Shown here piece by piece: positions 32,768 through 43,311 of a stretch of DNA of 64,000 nucleotides; the first letter of the stretch is position 1, and each line of letters opens with the position of its first letter. The notes under the pieces are model-generated. The model was not told the DNA's origin. It saw only the letters and a program-made list of their open reading frames with translations, and searched no databases. The DNA is taken from assembly GCF_003751845.1 (NCBI RefSeq), contig NZ_RJKQ01000002.1, positions 186,001-250,000 of the forward strand, written 5' to 3'. Source of the stretch: Enterobacter sp. BIGb0383. GTDB taxonomy: Bacteria > Pseudomonadota > Gammaproteobacteria > Enterobacterales > Enterobacteriaceae. A program made the translations under genes and the position numbers.

Positions 32768-34499
32768 GGCGGCCATTCGCCTGCACGGGCTGGTGAAACG
32801 TTTTGCCGGAATGGATAAACCTGCGGTGGCGAAACTCGACTGCACCCTGCACGCGGGCTATGTCACCGGCCTGGTCGGCCCTGACGGCGCGGGGAAAACG
32901 ACCCTGATGCGCATGCTGGCCGGACTGCTAAAGCCGGATGAAGGCAGCGCGGAAGTGGCGGGCTTTGACCCGGTGACCGACGATGCCGCCCTGCATGCGA
33001 TCCTCGGCTATATGCCGCAGAAATTTGGCCTGTACGAAGATTTAACGGTGATGGAGAACCTGACTCTCTACGCCGACCTGCGCAGCGTTACGGGCGAAGC
33101 CCGACGCGCGACCTTTACCCGCCTGCTGGAGTTTACCGCCCTGGGCCCGTTTACCGACCGCCTTGCAGGTAAGCTTTCCGGCGGCATGAAGCAGAAACTG
33201 GGGCTGGCCTGTACCCTGGTCGGCGAGCCAAAAGTGCTGCTGCTCGATGAGCCCGGCGTCGGCGTGGACCCTATCTCACGGCGCGAGCTGTGGCAGATGG
33301 TGCATGAGCTGGCCGGTGACGGAATGCTAATACTCTGGAGTACCTCTTATCTCGACGAGGCGGAGCAGTGTCATGATGTGCTGCTGATGAACGAAGGCGA
33401 AGTCCTGTGGCAAGGCGAGCCCCGAACCCTGACGCAAACCATGGCCGGACGCTGCTTTCTGCTTAACAGCCCTGAACGTAATAACCGCCAGTTGCTCCAG
33501 CAAACGCTGAGGCTGGAGCCGGTCAGCGACGGGATGATTCAGGGCAGATCGGTCCGGCTGATCGTGAAAAAAGACGCCGATGCCGACAGTATCCGCCATG
33601 CCGACGGGATGCCGGAAATCTATATTGAAGAGACGGCCCCGCGCTTTGAAGACGCCTTTATCGATTTGCTGGGCGGTGCGGGCACGGCGGAATCGCCTCT
33701 CGGGGCGATTCTCCACACGGTGGAAGGCACACCCGATGAAACGGTGATTGAAGCCCGGGCGCTGACGAAGAAATTCGGCGACTTTGCCGCCACAGACAAC
33801 GTGAATTTTGCCGTCAAACGCGGGGAGATCTTCGGCCTGCTCGGCCCCAACGGCGCGGGAAAATCGACCACCTTTAAGATGATGTGCGGCCTGCTGGTCC
33901 CCACCGCAGGCCAGGCCCTGGTGCTGGGGATGGATTTAAAGGTCGGCTCCGGTAAAGCCCGCCAGCATCTTGGCTATATGGCGCAGAAATTCTCTCTCTA
34001 CGGCAATCTGACCGTGGAGCAGAATCTGCGTTTCTTCTCCGGCGTTTACGGCCTGCGCGGCCGGGTGCAGAACGACAAAATCGCCAGCATGAGCGACGCC
34101 TTCGGCCTGACCAGCATCGCCCGCCACGCCACGGACGATCTCCCCCTGGGCTTTAAGCAGCGGCTGGCGCTGGCCTGCTCCCTGATGCACGAGCCGGATA
34201 TCCTGTTTCTCGACGAGCCGACCTCCGGGGTCGATCCCCTCACCCGCCGCGAGTTCTGGCTGCATATCAACAGCATGGTTGAAAAAGGGGTGACGGTGAT
34301 GGTGACCACTCACTTTATGGATGAGGCGGAATACTGCGACCGTATCGGGCTGGTCTATCGCGGGAAGCTGATCGCCAGCGGTACGCCGGATGCGCTAAAA
34401 GCGCAAAGCGCCGATGATGAGACGCCGGACCCGACCATGGAGCAGGCGTTTATCCGCCTGATTCAGGACTGGGATAAGGAGCATCACGATGAGCATTAG
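32760..34499 (+). CDS. ybhF: ABC exporter ATP-binding protein YbhF (two NBDs)
   Basis: Duplicated ABC ATPase of 579 residues. First domain: Walker [10 protein letters not shown], signature LSGGMKQK, Walker [13 protein letters not shown]. Second domain: Walker [10 protein letters not shown], signature degenerate (LPLGFKQR), Walker [13 protein letters not shown]. It energises the YbhS/YbhR permease pair. In E. coli YbhFSR has been linked to drug efflux and Na+/Li+ export. Starts within the ybhG end and overlaps ybhS by 11 bases. Confidence 0.94.
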   Translation: MSEAAIRLHGLVKRFAGMDKPAVAKLDCTLHAGYVTGLVGPDGAGKTTLMRMLAGLLKPDEGSAEVAGFDPVTDDAALHAILGYMPQKFGLYEDLTVMENLTLYADLRSVTGEARRATFTRLLEFTALGPFTDRLAGKLSGGMKQKLGLACTLVGEPKVLLLDEPGVGVDPISRRELWQMVHELAGDGMLILWSTSYLDEAEQCHDVLLMNEGEVLWQGEPRTLTQTMAGRCFLLNSPERNNRQLLQQTLRLEPVSDGMIQGRSVRLIVKKDADADSIRHADGMPEIYIEETAPRFEDAFIDLLGGAGTAESPLGAILHTVEGTPDETVIEARALTKKFGDFAATDNVNFAVKRGEIFGLLGPNGAGKSTTFKMMCGLLVPTAGQALVLGMDLKVGSGKARQHLGYMAQKFSLYGNLTVEQNLRFFSGVYGLRGRVQNDKIASMSDAFGLTSIARHATDDLPLGFKQRLALACSLMHEPDILFLDEPTSGVDPLTRREFWLHINSMVEKGVTVMVTTHFMDEAEYCDRIGLVYRGKLIASGTPDALKAQSADDETPDPTMEQAFIRLIQDWDKEHHDEH

Positions 34500-35622
34500 A
34501 GCGCTGTCGTGGCGTCGGGTCCGCGCCCTCTGTATTAAAGAGACTCGCCAGATTATCCGCGATCCCAGCAGCTGGCTTATCGCGGTGGCCATCCCGCTGA
34601 TGCTGCTGTTTATCTTTGGCTACGGCATTAACCTCGACTCCAGCAAGCTGCGGGTGGGCATTCTGCTGGAGCAGCGCAGCGAGGAGGCGATGGACTTTAC
34701 CCATACCATGACCGCCTCGCCGTGGATTGACGCCACCGTCAGCGATAATCGCCAGGCCCTGATCGAGATGATGCAGGCCGGGCGTATTCGCGGGCTGGTC
34801 ACGATAGCCCCGGACTTTGCCGCCCGAATGAATCGCGAGGGCGATGAGGCGCCGATTCAGGTGATTACCGACGGCAGCGAGCCGAATACCGCTAACTTTG
34901 TACAGGGCTATGTGGAGGGGATCTGGCAGACCTGGCAACAGCAGCGGGCGGAAGACCGGGGCGAGACCTTCGAACCGTTGATCGACGTCCAGATGCGCTA
35001 CTGGTTTAACCCGGCGGCGGTCAGCCAGTATTTTATTATTCCCGGCGCAGTGACCATTATTATGACGGTGATCGGAGCGATCCTGACCTCGCTGGTGGTG
35101 GCGCGGGAATGGGAGCGCGGTACCATGGAGGCGCTGCTCTCCACGGAGGTGACCCGTGCCGAACTGCTGCTGTGCAAGCTGATTCCCTACTACTTCCTCG
35201 GCATGCTGGCGATGCTGCTCTGTATGCTGGTCTCCGTGTTTATTCTCGGCGTACCCTACCGGGGTTCGCTCCTGCTGCTGTTTCTTATCACCAGCCTGTT
35301 TTTGCTTAGCACCCTGGGGATGGGACTGCTGATCTCCACCGTCACCCGCAACCAGTTTAACGCCGCTCAGGTGGCGCTGAACGCGGCCTTCCTGCCGTCG
35401 ATTATGCTGTCGGGCTTTATCTTTCAGATAGACAGTATGCCCGCGGTGATCCGGGCGGTGACCTATATTATTCCGGCGCGCTACTTTGTCAGCACCCTGC
35501 AAAGCCTGTTTCTGGCGGGCAATATCGCCCCGGTCCTGCTGGTTAACGTGCTGTTTCTGATTGCCTCGGCGGTGATGTTTATCGGCCTGACGTGGCTGAA
35601 AACCAAACGGCGACTGGATTAG
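34489..35622 (+). CDS. ybhS: ABC-2 type permease YbhS
   Basis: Membrane subunit of 377 residues. One N-terminal helix ([19 protein letters not shown]), a large periplasmic domain (residues 50-175) and five C-terminal helices form the ABC-2 permease. The [20 protein letters not shown] segment is the conserved coupling region to the ATPase. Partner of YbhR. The 3' end carries the ribosome site for ybhR. Confidence 0.94.
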   Translation: MSIRALSWRRVRALCIKETRQIIRDPSSWLIAVAIPLMLLFIFGYGINLDSSKLRVGILLEQRSEEAMDFTHTMTASPWIDATVSDNRQALIEMMQAGRIRGLVTIAPDFAARMNREGDEAPIQVITDGSEPNTANFVQGYVEGIWQTWQQQRAEDRGETFEPLIDVQMRYWFNPAAVSQYFIIPGAVTIIMTVIGAILTSLVVAREWERGTMEALLSTEVTRAELLLCKLIPYYFLGMLAMLLCMLVSVFILGVPYRGSLLLLFLITSLFLLSTLGMGLLISTVTRNQFNAAQVALNAAFLPSIMLSGFIFQIDSMPAVIRAVTYIIPARYFVSTLQSLFLAGNIAPVLLVNVLFLIASAVMFIGLTWLKTKRRLD

Positions 35623-35630
35623 GAGAGGCT

Positions 35631-36737
35631 ATTTTTTACCGACTCTGGACACTGATCCGCAAAGAACTCCAGTCCCTGCTGCGCGAGCCGCAGACCCGGG
35701 CGATTCTGATATTACCGGTGCTGATTCAGGTGCTGCTGTTCCCGTTCGCCGCCACCCTGGAGGTGACCAACGCCACCATCGCTATCTATAACGAAGACAG
35801 CGGCCGCCACTCTGTCGAGCTGAGCCAGCGCTTTGCCCGCGCCAACGCCTTTACCCATATCGTCTGGCTGCACAGTCCGCAGGAGGTTCAGCCGACTCTT
35901 GATACCCAGAAGGCGCTGCTGCTGGTGCGTTTCCCGGCGGACTTTTCCCGCAAGCTTGAAACCTTCCAGACCGCCCCGCTCCAGCTTCTGCTTGACGGGC
36001 GCAACTCCAACAGCGCCCAGATTGCCGCCCGCTATCTCCAGCAAATCGTCAATGATTACCAGCAGGAGCTGCTGACCGGCAAGGCGAAGCCCAATAACAG
36101 CGAGCTGGTGGTGCGTAACTGGTATAACCCCAATCTGGATTACAAATGGTTTGTGGTGCCGTCACTGATCGCCATGATCACCACTATCGGCGTGCTGATT
36201 GTCACCTCCCTGTCGGTGGCGCGGGAGCGGGAACAGGGCACCCTCGATCAGCTGCTGGTCTCGCCCCTTTCCACCTGGCAAATTTTTGTCGGTAAAGCAG
36301 TTCCAGCGCTGATTGTCGCCACCTTCCAGGCCTCAATCGTGCTGGCCGTCGGCATCTGGGCCTATGAGATCCCCTTCGCCGGTTCGCTGGCGCTGTTCTA
36401 CTTCACCATGCTGATTTACGGCCTGTCGCTGGTGGGCTTTGGGCTGCTGATTTCCGCGCTGTGCTCAACCCAGCAGCAGGCGTTTATTGGCGTGTTTGTC
36501 TTTATGATGCCGGCGATTTTGCTCTCCGGGTATGTATCGCCGGTCGAGAATATGCCTGTCTGGCTGCAGAATCTGACGTGGGTAAATCCGATTCGTCACT
36601 TTACCGATATTACCAAGCAGATCTATCTCAAGGATGCCAGTCTGGGGATTGTCTGGGGGAGTTTATGGCCGCTGTTGCTGATTGCGATAACAACCGGGTC
36701 AGCGGCCTACGCCATGTTTCGACGTAAGATCGCCTGA
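35631..36737 (+). CDS. ybhR: ABC-2 type permease YbhR, probable ATT start
   Basis: Membrane subunit of 368 residues with the same topology as YbhS (one helix, periplasmic domain, five helices; coupling segment [18 protein letters not shown]). E. coli YbhR starts [13 protein letters not shown]; here the homologous codons read ATT TTT TAC CGA CTC TGG with an AGGAGAGG ribosome site 3-10 bases upstream. The canonical ATG is therefore replaced by ATT, a rare but known start codon. The alternative is GTG at 35592, inside ybhS and without a good ribosome site, adding 13 residues. A sequencing error in the start codon is also possible. Confidence 0.85.
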   Translation: MFYRLWTLIRKELQSLLREPQTRAILILPVLIQVLLFPFAATLEVTNATIAIYNEDSGRHSVELSQRFARANAFTHIVWLHSPQEVQPTLDTQKALLLVRFPADFSRKLETFQTAPLQLLLDGRNSNSAQIAARYLQQIVNDYQQELLTGKAKPNNSELVVRNWYNPNLDYKWFVVPSLIAMITTIGVLIVTSLSVAREREQGTLDQLLVSPLSTWQIFVGKAVPALIVATFQASIVLAVGIWAYEIPFAGSLALFYFTMLIYGLSLVGFGLLISALCSTQQQAFIGVFVFMMPAILLSGYVSPVENMPVWLQNLTWVNPIRHFTDITKQIYLKDASLGIVWGSLWPLLLIAITTGSAAYAMFRRKIA

Positions 36738-36748
36738 CCCGTTGTGCA

Positions 36749-37150
36749 TTAGTGAGACTTATATGACTTAGAAGCGCGGCGGCGTTCTTTCACCAGCAGG
36801 GAGAACACCGCCGGACCCGCCAGGATAGCCAGACCCGCCAGGGCCAGCAGGAAATTATTCTGCAGTACGCGGGACAGCAGCCACAGCACGATCATGGCCG
36901 CACCGAAGTACCAGGTGGTGGTCAGCTCTTCGAGTACGTCTGCGACCTCCTGCCAGCGCGGATCGTGGTGACGCTGCAGCGCCAGCATCAGCAAAACGGT
37001 GACGCCGTACACCACGCATAATCCCAGGCCGACATGCACCAGCACCCCGTGCATCCAGCCCATCACCAGTCCGGCCACTATCAGCATATGCAACACAATC
37101 TGCCAGCAACTTAGACCCGTTGCGACACGAACACGTTGTTGCCACCTCAT
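36749..37150 (-). CDS. ybhQ: Inner membrane protein YbhQ
   Basis: Small inner-membrane protein of 133 residues with four predicted helices and a basic C-terminus ([14 protein letters not shown]). Equivalent in place and size to E. coli YbhQ, whose function is unknown. Convergent with ybhR and divergent from ybhP. Confidence 0.88.
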   Translation of the reverse strand: MRWQQRVRVATGLSCWQIVLHMLIVAGLVMGWMHGVLVHVGLGLCVVYGVTVLLMLALQRHHDPRWQEVADVLEELTTTWYFGAAMIVLWLLSRVLQNNFLLALAGLAILAGPAVFSLLVKERRRASKSYKSH

Positions 37151-37283
37151 GGCTTTCTCTCCTGAAGAAGATTCGTCGTTGAATGAGAGTACCGGACTTT
37201 ACGGAAAATTCCGTAACACCGCATCTTTTTGTGATGCCGACTACACTTTATTTTCACAGGATCGTGATGAAAAAAGGAAGAAT

Positions 37284-38033
37284 ATGCCCTCATTTTCATT
37301 AAAAGTGCTGACCATTAACACCCATAAAGGCTTCACGGCGTTCAACCGACGCTTTATTTTACCGGAGCTGCGGGACGCGGTACGCACCGTCGGCGCGGAT
37401 ATCGTCTGCCTGCAGGAAGTGATGGGCGCGCACCAGGTCCACCCACTCCACGTGGAGAACTGGCCGGATACCACCCACTATGAATTTCTGGCGGATACCA
37501 TGTGGAGCGACTTCGCCTACGGCCGCAACGCGGTCTACCCGGAAGGCCATCACGGCAATGCGGTGCTGTCCCGCTACCCGATTGAGCACTATGAGAATCG
37601 CGATGTCTCCGTTGGCAGCAGCGAAAAACGCGGGCTGCTCTACTGCCGCATCGCACCACCGGATCTGCCCTTTCGCATCCACGTGATTTGCGTGCATCTG
37701 GGGCTGCGGGAGGCCCATCGCCAGGCCCAGCTTGAGATGCTCAGCGAATGGGTTAACACGCTGCCGGAAGGCGAACCGGTCCTGGTGGCGGGCGATTTTA
37801 ACGACTGGCGGCAGAGAGCCAACTATCCGCTGAAAAATCTGGCCGGGCTGGACGAGATTTTTACCCGCGCCAATGGCCGACCCGCCCGCACCTTTCCGGT
37901 ACAGTTTCCGCTGCTGCGCCTCGACCGTATTTATGTCAAAAATGCCCACGCCAGCGCGCCGACCGCGCTGTCGCTGAAAAACTGGCGTCATCTGTCCGAT
38001 CATGCCCCCCTGAGCGCGGAGATCCACCTATGA
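37284..38033 (+). CDS. ybhP: Endonuclease/exonuclease/phosphatase family protein YbhP
   Basis: EEP-fold protein of 249 residues. Conserved metal and catalytic residues are in [27 protein letters not shown] and the terminal [11 protein letters not shown]. Substrates in this fold range from DNA to phospholipids; the operon with cardiolipin synthase ClsB suggests a lipid-related role. ATG 37284 has an AAGGAAG site; the frame is open to 36999, overlapping ybhQ antisense, and is not used. Overlaps clsB by 4 bases. Confidence 0.92.
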   Translation: MPSFSLKVLTINTHKGFTAFNRRFILPELRDAVRTVGADIVCLQEVMGAHQVHPLHVENWPDTTHYEFLADTMWSDFAYGRNAVYPEGHHGNAVLSRYPIEHYENRDVSVGSSEKRGLLYCRIAPPDLPFRIHVICVHLGLREAHRQAQLEMLSEWVNTLPEGEPVLVAGDFNDWRQRANYPLKNLAGLDEIFTRANGRPARTFPVQFPLLRLDRIYVKNAHASAPTALSLKNWRHLSDHAPLSAEIHL

Positions 38034-39271
38034 AATGTCAGTGGCGCGAGGGAAACCGCATTCGCCTGCTGGAAAACGGCGACCAGTACTATCCGGCTCT
38101 GTTTGAGGAGATTGACCACGCCCGGCATAAGGTGATCCTCGAAACCTTTATCTGGTTCGAAGACGAGGTCGGAAAGCAGCTGCACGCCGTGCTGCTGGCG
38201 GCGGCCCGTCGGGGCGTGGAAATCGAAGTGCTGCTGGACGGCTACGGCTCCCCGGATCTCAGCGACGACTTTGTTAACGCCCTGACCACCGCCGGCGTGG
38301 TGTTTCGCTATTACGATCCGCGCCCGCGCCTGCTGGGTATGCGGACCAATCTGTTCCGCCGGATGCACCGTAAAATCGTGGTGGTTGACGATACCGTCGC
38401 CTTTGTCGGCGGGATTAACTACTCCGCAGAACATATGTCCGACTACGGCCCCGAGGCGAAGCAGGATTACGCCGTGCGTCTGGAAGGCCCGGTGGTACAG
38501 GATATCCTGCAGTTTGAACTCTCCAATCTGCCCGACGAACAGCTCCGCCGCCGCTGGTGGCGACGCCGCCATCGCCCGGAAGAGAACCGCGCCCCCGGCG
38601 ATGCCCAGGTGCTGTTTATCTGGCGGGATAACAATGAGCACCGGGACGATATTGAACGCCACTATCTGAAAATGCTGGCCACCGCCCGTCGGGAAGTGAT
38701 TATCGCCAACGCCTATTTCTTCCCCGGCTATCGCCTGCTGCACGCCATGCGTAAAGCGGCCCGTCGGGGCGTCAGCGTGAAGCTGATTGTACAGGGCGAG
38801 CCGGATATGCCTATCGTCACCTTCGGTGCTCGCCTGCTCTACAGCTATCTGTTTAAAGGCGGGGTGCAGATTTTTGAGTATCGCCGTCGTCCGCTGCACG
38901 GCAAAGTGGCGCTGATGGACGCCCATTGGGCCACCGTCGGCTCCAGCAATCTCGATCCGCTCAGCCTGTCGCTGAATCTGGAAGCCAACGTGATTATCCA
39001 CGACCGTGAATTTAACCAGACTCTGCGCGACAACCTCTCCGCCATTATTGAGAAAGACTGTCTGCCGGTCGATGCCAGTATGGTGCCGCGCCAGAGCGGG
39101 TGGAACCTGGCCAAAAGCGTGGTGGTGTTCCACTTTTTACGCCATTTCCCGGCGCTGGTTGGCTGGCTACCGGCCCATACGCCGCATCTGTCGCGTGTCG
39201 ATCCTCCGGTGCAGCCGGAGATGGAAACGCAGGATCGAATGGAAACCGATAACCCCGGAGTCAAACCCTGA
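38030..39271 (+). CDS. clsB: Cardiolipin synthase B (YbhO)
   Basis: Phospholipase D superfamily enzyme of 413 residues, membrane associated. Two HKD motifs: HRKIVVVDD near residue 112 and HGKVALMD near 290, each followed by GG/GSSN elements. E. coli ClsB makes cardiolipin from phosphatidylglycerol, and can also make phosphatidylglycerol from PE and glycerol with YbhP reported as accessory. Coupled to ybhP and ybhN by overlaps of 4 and 1 bases. Confidence 0.95.
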   Translation: MKCQWREGNRIRLLENGDQYYPALFEEIDHARHKVILETFIWFEDEVGKQLHAVLLAAARRGVEIEVLLDGYGSPDLSDDFVNALTTAGVVFRYYDPRPRLLGMRTNLFRRMHRKIVVVDDTVAFVGGINYSAEHMSDYGPEAKQDYAVRLEGPVVQDILQFELSNLPDEQLRRRWWRRRHRPEENRAPGDAQVLFIWRDNNEHRDDIERHYLKMLATARREVIIANAYFFPGYRLLHAMRKAARRGVSVKLIVQGEPDMPIVTFGARLLYSYLFKGGVQIFEYRRRPLHGKVALMDAHWATVGSSNLDPLSLSLNLEANVIIHDREFNQTLRDNLSAIIEKDCLPVDASMVPRQSGWNLAKSVVVFHFLRHFPALVGWLPAHTPHLSRVDPPVQPEMETQDRMETDNPGVKP

Positions 39272-40236
39272 TGGCGAAATCGCATCCGCGCTGGCGTCTG
39301 GCAAAAAAAATCCTTACCGGGCTCTTTTTTATCGCCGTCATCGTTCTGCTGGTGGTCTATGCCCGTAAGGTAGACTGGGAGGACGTTCGGGAGGTCATTG
39401 CTAACTATAACCGTGGCGTGCTGCTCGGTGCCGTGGGTCTGGTGGTGGTCAGCTACCTGCTGTACGGCTGCTACGACCTGCTGGCCCGGTCATACTGCGG
39501 CCATAAGCTGGCAAAACGTCAGGTGATGCTGGTCTCTTTTATCTGCTATGCCTTTAACCTGACCCTCAGCACCTGGGTTGGCGGCATCGGGATGCGGTAT
39601 CGTCTCTACTCCCGACTCGGCCTGCCCGGCAGCACCATTACGCGTATCTTCTCCCTGAGCATTACCACTAACTGGCTGGGCTATATTCTGCTGGGCGGAG
39701 TGATCTTCACCCTCGGCGTGGTACAGCTTCCCGAGCGCTGGTATATCGACGAAGGCACCCTGCGTATTGTTGGCATCGTCCTGCTGGTGATGATTACGCT
39801 CTACCTCGGCTTTTGCGCCTTTTCCCGCCGTCGGCACGTCACCATCAAAGGGCAAAAGCTGGTTCTGCCATCGTGGAAATTTGCCCTGGTGCAGATGGCT
39901 ATCTCATCGGCCAACTGGATGGTCATGGGGCTGGCGATTTGGCTGCTGCTGGGGCAGAAACCGGACTACTTCTTTGTGCTGGGGATCCTGCTGGTCAGCA
40001 GTATTGCCGGGGTGATTGTGCATATACCGGCCGGTATCGGCGTACTGGAAGCGGTATTCCTCGCCCTGCTGGCGGGATCGCACAGCACCCAGGGAACCAT
40101 TATCGCCGCCCTGCTGGCGTGGCGCGTGCTGTACTACTTTACCCCGCTGCTGCTGGCGCTGATTTGCTATCTGGGACTGGAGAGTCGGGCGAAAAAGCTG
40201 AGGGAAAAGAATGAGAGGGCGATGGAGAAAGAATAA
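39271..40236 (+). CDS. ybhN: Inner membrane protein YbhN (UPF0104 / LPG synthase-like fold)
   Basis: Polytopic inner-membrane protein of 321 residues with about eight helices, of the lysylphosphatidylglycerol synthetase transmembrane/UPF0104 family (Pfam LPG_synthase_TM). The motif PAGIGVLEAVFLALL is the family hallmark. Function unknown; its operon with clsB points to phospholipid handling. Last gene of ybhP-clsB-ybhN. Confidence 0.93.
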   Translation: MAKSHPRWRLAKKILTGLFFIAVIVLLVVYARKVDWEDVREVIANYNRGVLLGAVGLVVVSYLLYGCYDLLARSYCGHKLAKRQVMLVSFICYAFNLTLSTWVGGIGMRYRLYSRLGLPGSTITRIFSLSITTNWLGYILLGGVIFTLGVVQLPERWYIDEGTLRIVGIVLLVMITLYLGFCAFSRRRHVTIKGQKLVLPSWKFALVQMAISSANWMVMGLAIWLLLGQKPDYFFVLGILLVSSIAGVIVHIPAGIGVLEAVFLALLAGSHSTQGTIIAALLAWRVLYYFTPLLLALICYLGLESRAKKLREKNERAMEKE

Positions 40237-40365
40237 CCCTCTCATTTTTACAATTTGTTTCATTTACCCCAGTTACCTTGCCGCTTTATTCCCCTATTGT
40301 TCTTTTTTTACCCACAGCAAAAAAAGGGATTTTTGCTGCTTTCTCACCACAAAAGGACTTGAGGT

Positions 40366-40497
40366 ATGAGTACAACTCCCTCCATTCGTTACAGCCACAG
40401 CCATCATCTCCTGACCGCAAGACGCGGTATGACCTCGCTGGATCTATTCCACGGGTTTCTGAATCAGACGGAAGATAAGGACAATCGCGATGAGTAA
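40366..40497 (+). CDS. 43-residue ORF translationally coupled to the Tle5-like effector
   Basis: Reads MSTTPSIRYSHSHHLLTARR then GMTSLDLFHGFLNQTEDKDN and RDE. Soluble, with a His/Ser-rich N-terminus and acidic C-terminus. The ribosome site GGACTTGAGG stands just before the ATG. Its TGA-GTAA end overlaps the effector ATG by 8 bases, and the effector lacks a better upstream initiation region, so coupling is likely. I do not recognise the family. It could be a leader peptide, a small chaperone or a secretion tag/adaptor relic for the effector. Confidence 0.6.
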   Translation: MSTTPSIRYSHSHHLLTARRGMTSLDLFHGFLNQTEDKDNRDE

Positions 40498-42325
40498 CAT
40501 TAAACCTTCAGTGCAAATCTGCACGGCCGTGCCGGGGCTGACGCGTGAAATCATCCTCACGCCACAGTGGATACCGGAAAAGGGAGAATATCCGCTCTGC
40601 AGAGCCGCCTATGCACCTTTGATTTGTGGTGAACACACGTTCGCCGTGATTGCCAAAGCCATTGAAAGCGCGACGAAAAGCATTGATATCATTACCTGGG
40701 GCTTTCAGGCATCGATGTATTTAACCCGCGGAGGACAGGGGCCACATAAAATGGTGGGCGAGCTGCTGGAAGAGGCCGCAAACCGGGGCGTGCAGGTCCG
40801 TCTCTTAGTCTGGTTTAGCGGCACGGCGCAGAATTTTGCAGGCCCCAGTTTTCCCGGCTGGGGTGCATGGGGCTCGGTGGCACAAAGGAAGGGAGAAACG
40901 ATATGGAATTTAAGCGCCAAAGGTAACAAACTCGATTACGAAACCGCCGAACAGTACGAATTCGATAAGAAATGGCATTACCGGGCATGGAATCACAAGA
41001 TCAAGGGGCTAAAAGTTCTTTCCCGTACGATGGGCAATATGGTTTCATTTGGTTTCCGGTTAGATGAACTGCCCTATAAAATTAGTGATGACTCCTCCCT
41101 GATGCGAAAAATGGCGCTTGGGCATGGCGCCACGCACCATCAAAAAATGATCTTAATTGACTATGAAGATCCGGAATTAGCCGTCGGATTTGTTATGGGT
41201 CACAATATGCTGTCTCAATACTGGGATACTCAAAAACACCCCTGGCAGAGAGGCTATAGCGCAGCACCGGATCAGGGCCGGGATGGTTATACCGGATGGC
41301 AAGATATCTCATCCTGTGTTTATGGTGAGGTATTAAAACACCTGAATGATAATTTCGTTCAGGCGTGGGATAAAGCCGAGCTGGATTATCAGCCCTTACA
41401 GCTTATATCCCTGACGGAAACTCGCGCATCGATAAAAAAAGATCTGTTTATCCCCACGGCGAAACGTCTTGCCACAATTAAAAACCGCCTTGGCGACGGC
41501 GCATTTAACTTTACGCTAACGCCCGTGATGGGGAAAATATGCCGGACACAGCCACAGTACAAAGCCTACGATATTCTGAAGGCGTATATGGAGAGCGTAA
41601 ACAGAACCCGAAACTATATTTATATTGAAAACCAGTACTTCCGTTTTACCGAGCTGGCGGAACAAATATTAAAAAGAGCCAAAGACCTGATCTGCGCCGG
41701 GGTTAACCCTGAAGAGCATGGTTATCTCTATCTGTTTGTCGTCACCAACAGCACCACCGATCCGGACGTGGTGACTGGCGGGCTACGCACCTGGGAAATG
41801 TTAGATATGCTGGGCCGTGGCGACCGCATGCCCGATTATACCGCCATGGTGCATAATCAGGACCCCAACAATAAAGATGACCAGTGGGAAGCCAGCAAGG
41901 TCGATATCCAGGATATTCCCGGACTCAAAGCGCATATCTGCACTCTGGTCTGCCCCGACTCCCCGCAGGGCTCGCGGCTACGCACCTATGTTCACAGCAA
42001 ACTAATGATGATTGATGATATTTTCCTGATCCAGGGATCGGCAAATATAAACCTGAGAAGTATGGCGTTTGACAGTGAAATTGCGATTGCGCTTCAGGAT
42101 ACGGACCAGGGGAATATTGTTAAAAAGATGCGAAATGAGCTATGGGGGTTGCATACGAATAATAATAGGGGCTGTACAGGAAACGACTTTGCGTTAGCTT
42201 TTGAAAGCTGGAAAAGGTTGCTCGAATATAATAGTAAAAAATGGTCCTCCCCTGATGGAGGAGAACTTATCGCATCGGTAATTAACTTCATAGATAATAA
42301 CAAAGCACTGGAGGATAAAGATTAG
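40490..42325 (+). CDS. Phospholipase D effector, Tle5 type (probable T6SS toxin)
   Basis: PLD-superfamily protein of 611 residues without signal peptide. HKD motif 1 is HQKMILID (His217, Lys219, Asp224) and motif 2 HSKLMMID (His502, Lys504, Asp509) followed by GSANIN. Architecture and length resemble the Tle5 lipases PldA/PldB, which type VI secretion delivers to the periplasm to degrade phosphatidylethanolamine. PldB of Pseudomonas aeruginosa is likewise followed by three tandem Sel1-repeat immunity genes. Here three Sel1 lipoprotein genes follow at 1-base overlaps. No vgrG, PAAR or T6SS core gene is in the window, so delivery is inferred. The locus replaces ybhM of E. coli. A housekeeping phospholipase is a less likely alternative. 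Confidence 0.82.
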   Translation: MSNIKPSVQICTAVPGLTREIILTPQWIPEKGEYPLCRAAYAPLICGEHTFAVIAKAIESATKSIDIITWGFQASMYLTRGGQGPHKMVGELLEEAANRGVQVRLLVWFSGTAQNFAGPSFPGWGAWGSVAQRKGETIWNLSAKGNKLDYETAEQYEFDKKWHYRAWNHKIKGLKVLSRTMGNMVSFGFRLDELPYKISDDSSLMRKMALGHGATHHQKMILIDYEDPELAVGFVMGHNMLSQYWDTQKHPWQRGYSAAPDQGRDGYTGWQDISSCVYGEVLKHLNDNFVQAWDKAELDYQPLQLISLTETRASIKKDLFIPTAKRLATIKNRLGDGAFNFTLTPVMGKICRTQPQYKAYDILKAYMESVNRTRNYIYIENQYFRFTELAEQILKRAKDLICAGVNPEEHGYLYLFVVTNSTTDPDVVTGGLRTWEMLDMLGRGDRMPDYTAMVHNQDPNNKDDQWEASKVDIQDIPGLKAHICTLVCPDSPQGSRLRTYVHSKLMMIDDIFLIQGSANINLRSMAFDSEIAIALQDTDQGNIVKKMRNELWGLHTNNNRGCTGNDFALAFESWKRLLEYNSKKWSSPDGGELIASVINFIDNNKALEDKD

Positions 42326-43311
42326 TGAATAATAAAATTCAGTGCTTACCTATATTGATACTCATTTTGACTTTAGCTGGTTGCGATAATAATAAAGGAA
42401 AGGACATAAAGGATATGAATTTGTCATTTAGCTGTACAACAGAAGCCGAGCATCTCCCCCCTCTGGATCCGCAGGCCGAAATTTGGTTCAGTCTGGCTCG
42501 CAGCATGCAAAAAGCAGCGGGCGAGAAAAATTTTGATGTGATTGCGGATCTTTACCGTCAGGCGGCAGGGAAAGACCATTATAAGGCCATGATCAATCTT
42601 CAGAATATGTTGACCCGAAGACTTGCAGCGCCAGTAAAAGGGAAGTCCCCTCAGGAGGAAGTTGTCGCAATTACTGAACGAATGATGCAGATTAATATCC
42701 CCGCAGGCTACTATCTGATGGGGCACTATCTTGAACGCGGCTATGGTGTTAAAAGGGATAAAACTGCGGCATTAGCCTATTTTCGTAAAGCCGCCGATCT
42801 GGGTAACCCGGAGGCGCAGAACTATCTGGGCCAGCTTTTTCTGACCGAACAGTTTGAAGATTATACCGAGCCTAAAACGCTTAGGGTTCATTTTAAAAAG
42901 AACCCGGCTTTCAATCCGAAAATTGGTGAGGCGATGCTGGATTGTGCAGCAAGCCAGGGGAATGGAGAAGCCGCAGACTGGTTAGCTGGATGGTTTCATG
43001 TACTAAAAAAAGATTATTCTAAAGCCATAAAATACTATCAGCTAGGTGTTAAAAATGGGAATAATTTATCTGCTTTAAGTTTAATCAGAGCGTTCGATTC
43101 ACCACTTCCTGAACCTGATATTGATTATTTAGCTTTAGAAGCAGATCCTGAACGAGTTCGTCGTTACACTAAGATTAAAGCAGAAATTAATTTTAACCCT
43201 TCAGCCCGATTCCCCGACATTGATAAAATCGTCCCTTTACCACCAGAAAAACTTCCCGACTGGGACGGCACCTTTGAATATAAAAAAGTGCCGCAGGAGG
43301 GTAAGAGCTAA
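42325..43311 (+). CDS. Sel1-repeat lipoprotein 1, probable immunity protein
   Basis: Lipoprotein of 328 residues, GTG start overlapping the effector stop (TAGTG) with GGAGG 10 bases upstream. Signal with lipobox LAGC; Cys20 is followed by Asp-Asn, the Lol-avoidance signal that keeps lipoproteins on the inner membrane. The mature part has Sel1-like repeats (AGYYLMGHYLERGYGVKRDK, TAALAYFRKAADLGNPEAQN; also a later DYSKAIKYYQLGVKNGN). Sel1-repeat immunity proteins neutralise Tle5b in the periplasm, which is the inferred role. About 300 residues are shared with copies 2 and 3. Confidence 0.8.
   Translation: MNNKIQCLPILILILTLAGCDNNKGKDIKDMNLSFSCTTEAEHLPPLDPQAEIWFSLARSMQKAAGEKNFDVIADLYRQAAGKDHYKAMINLQNMLTRRLAAPVKGKSPQEEVVAITERMMQINIPAGYYLMGHYLERGYGVKRDKTAALAYFRKAADLGNPEAQNYLGQLFLTEQFEDYTEPKTLRVHFKKNPAFNPKIGEAMLDCAASQGNGEAADWLAGWFHVLKKDYSKAIKYYQLGVKNGNNLSALSLIRAFDSPLPEPDIDYLALEADPERVRRYTKIKAEINFNPSARFPDIDKIVPLPPEKLPDWDGTFEYKKVPQEGKS

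Noticed and set aside
36999-37283. Upstream extension of ybhP
   Set aside because: Antisense to ybhQ, no ribosome site; homology starts at 37284.
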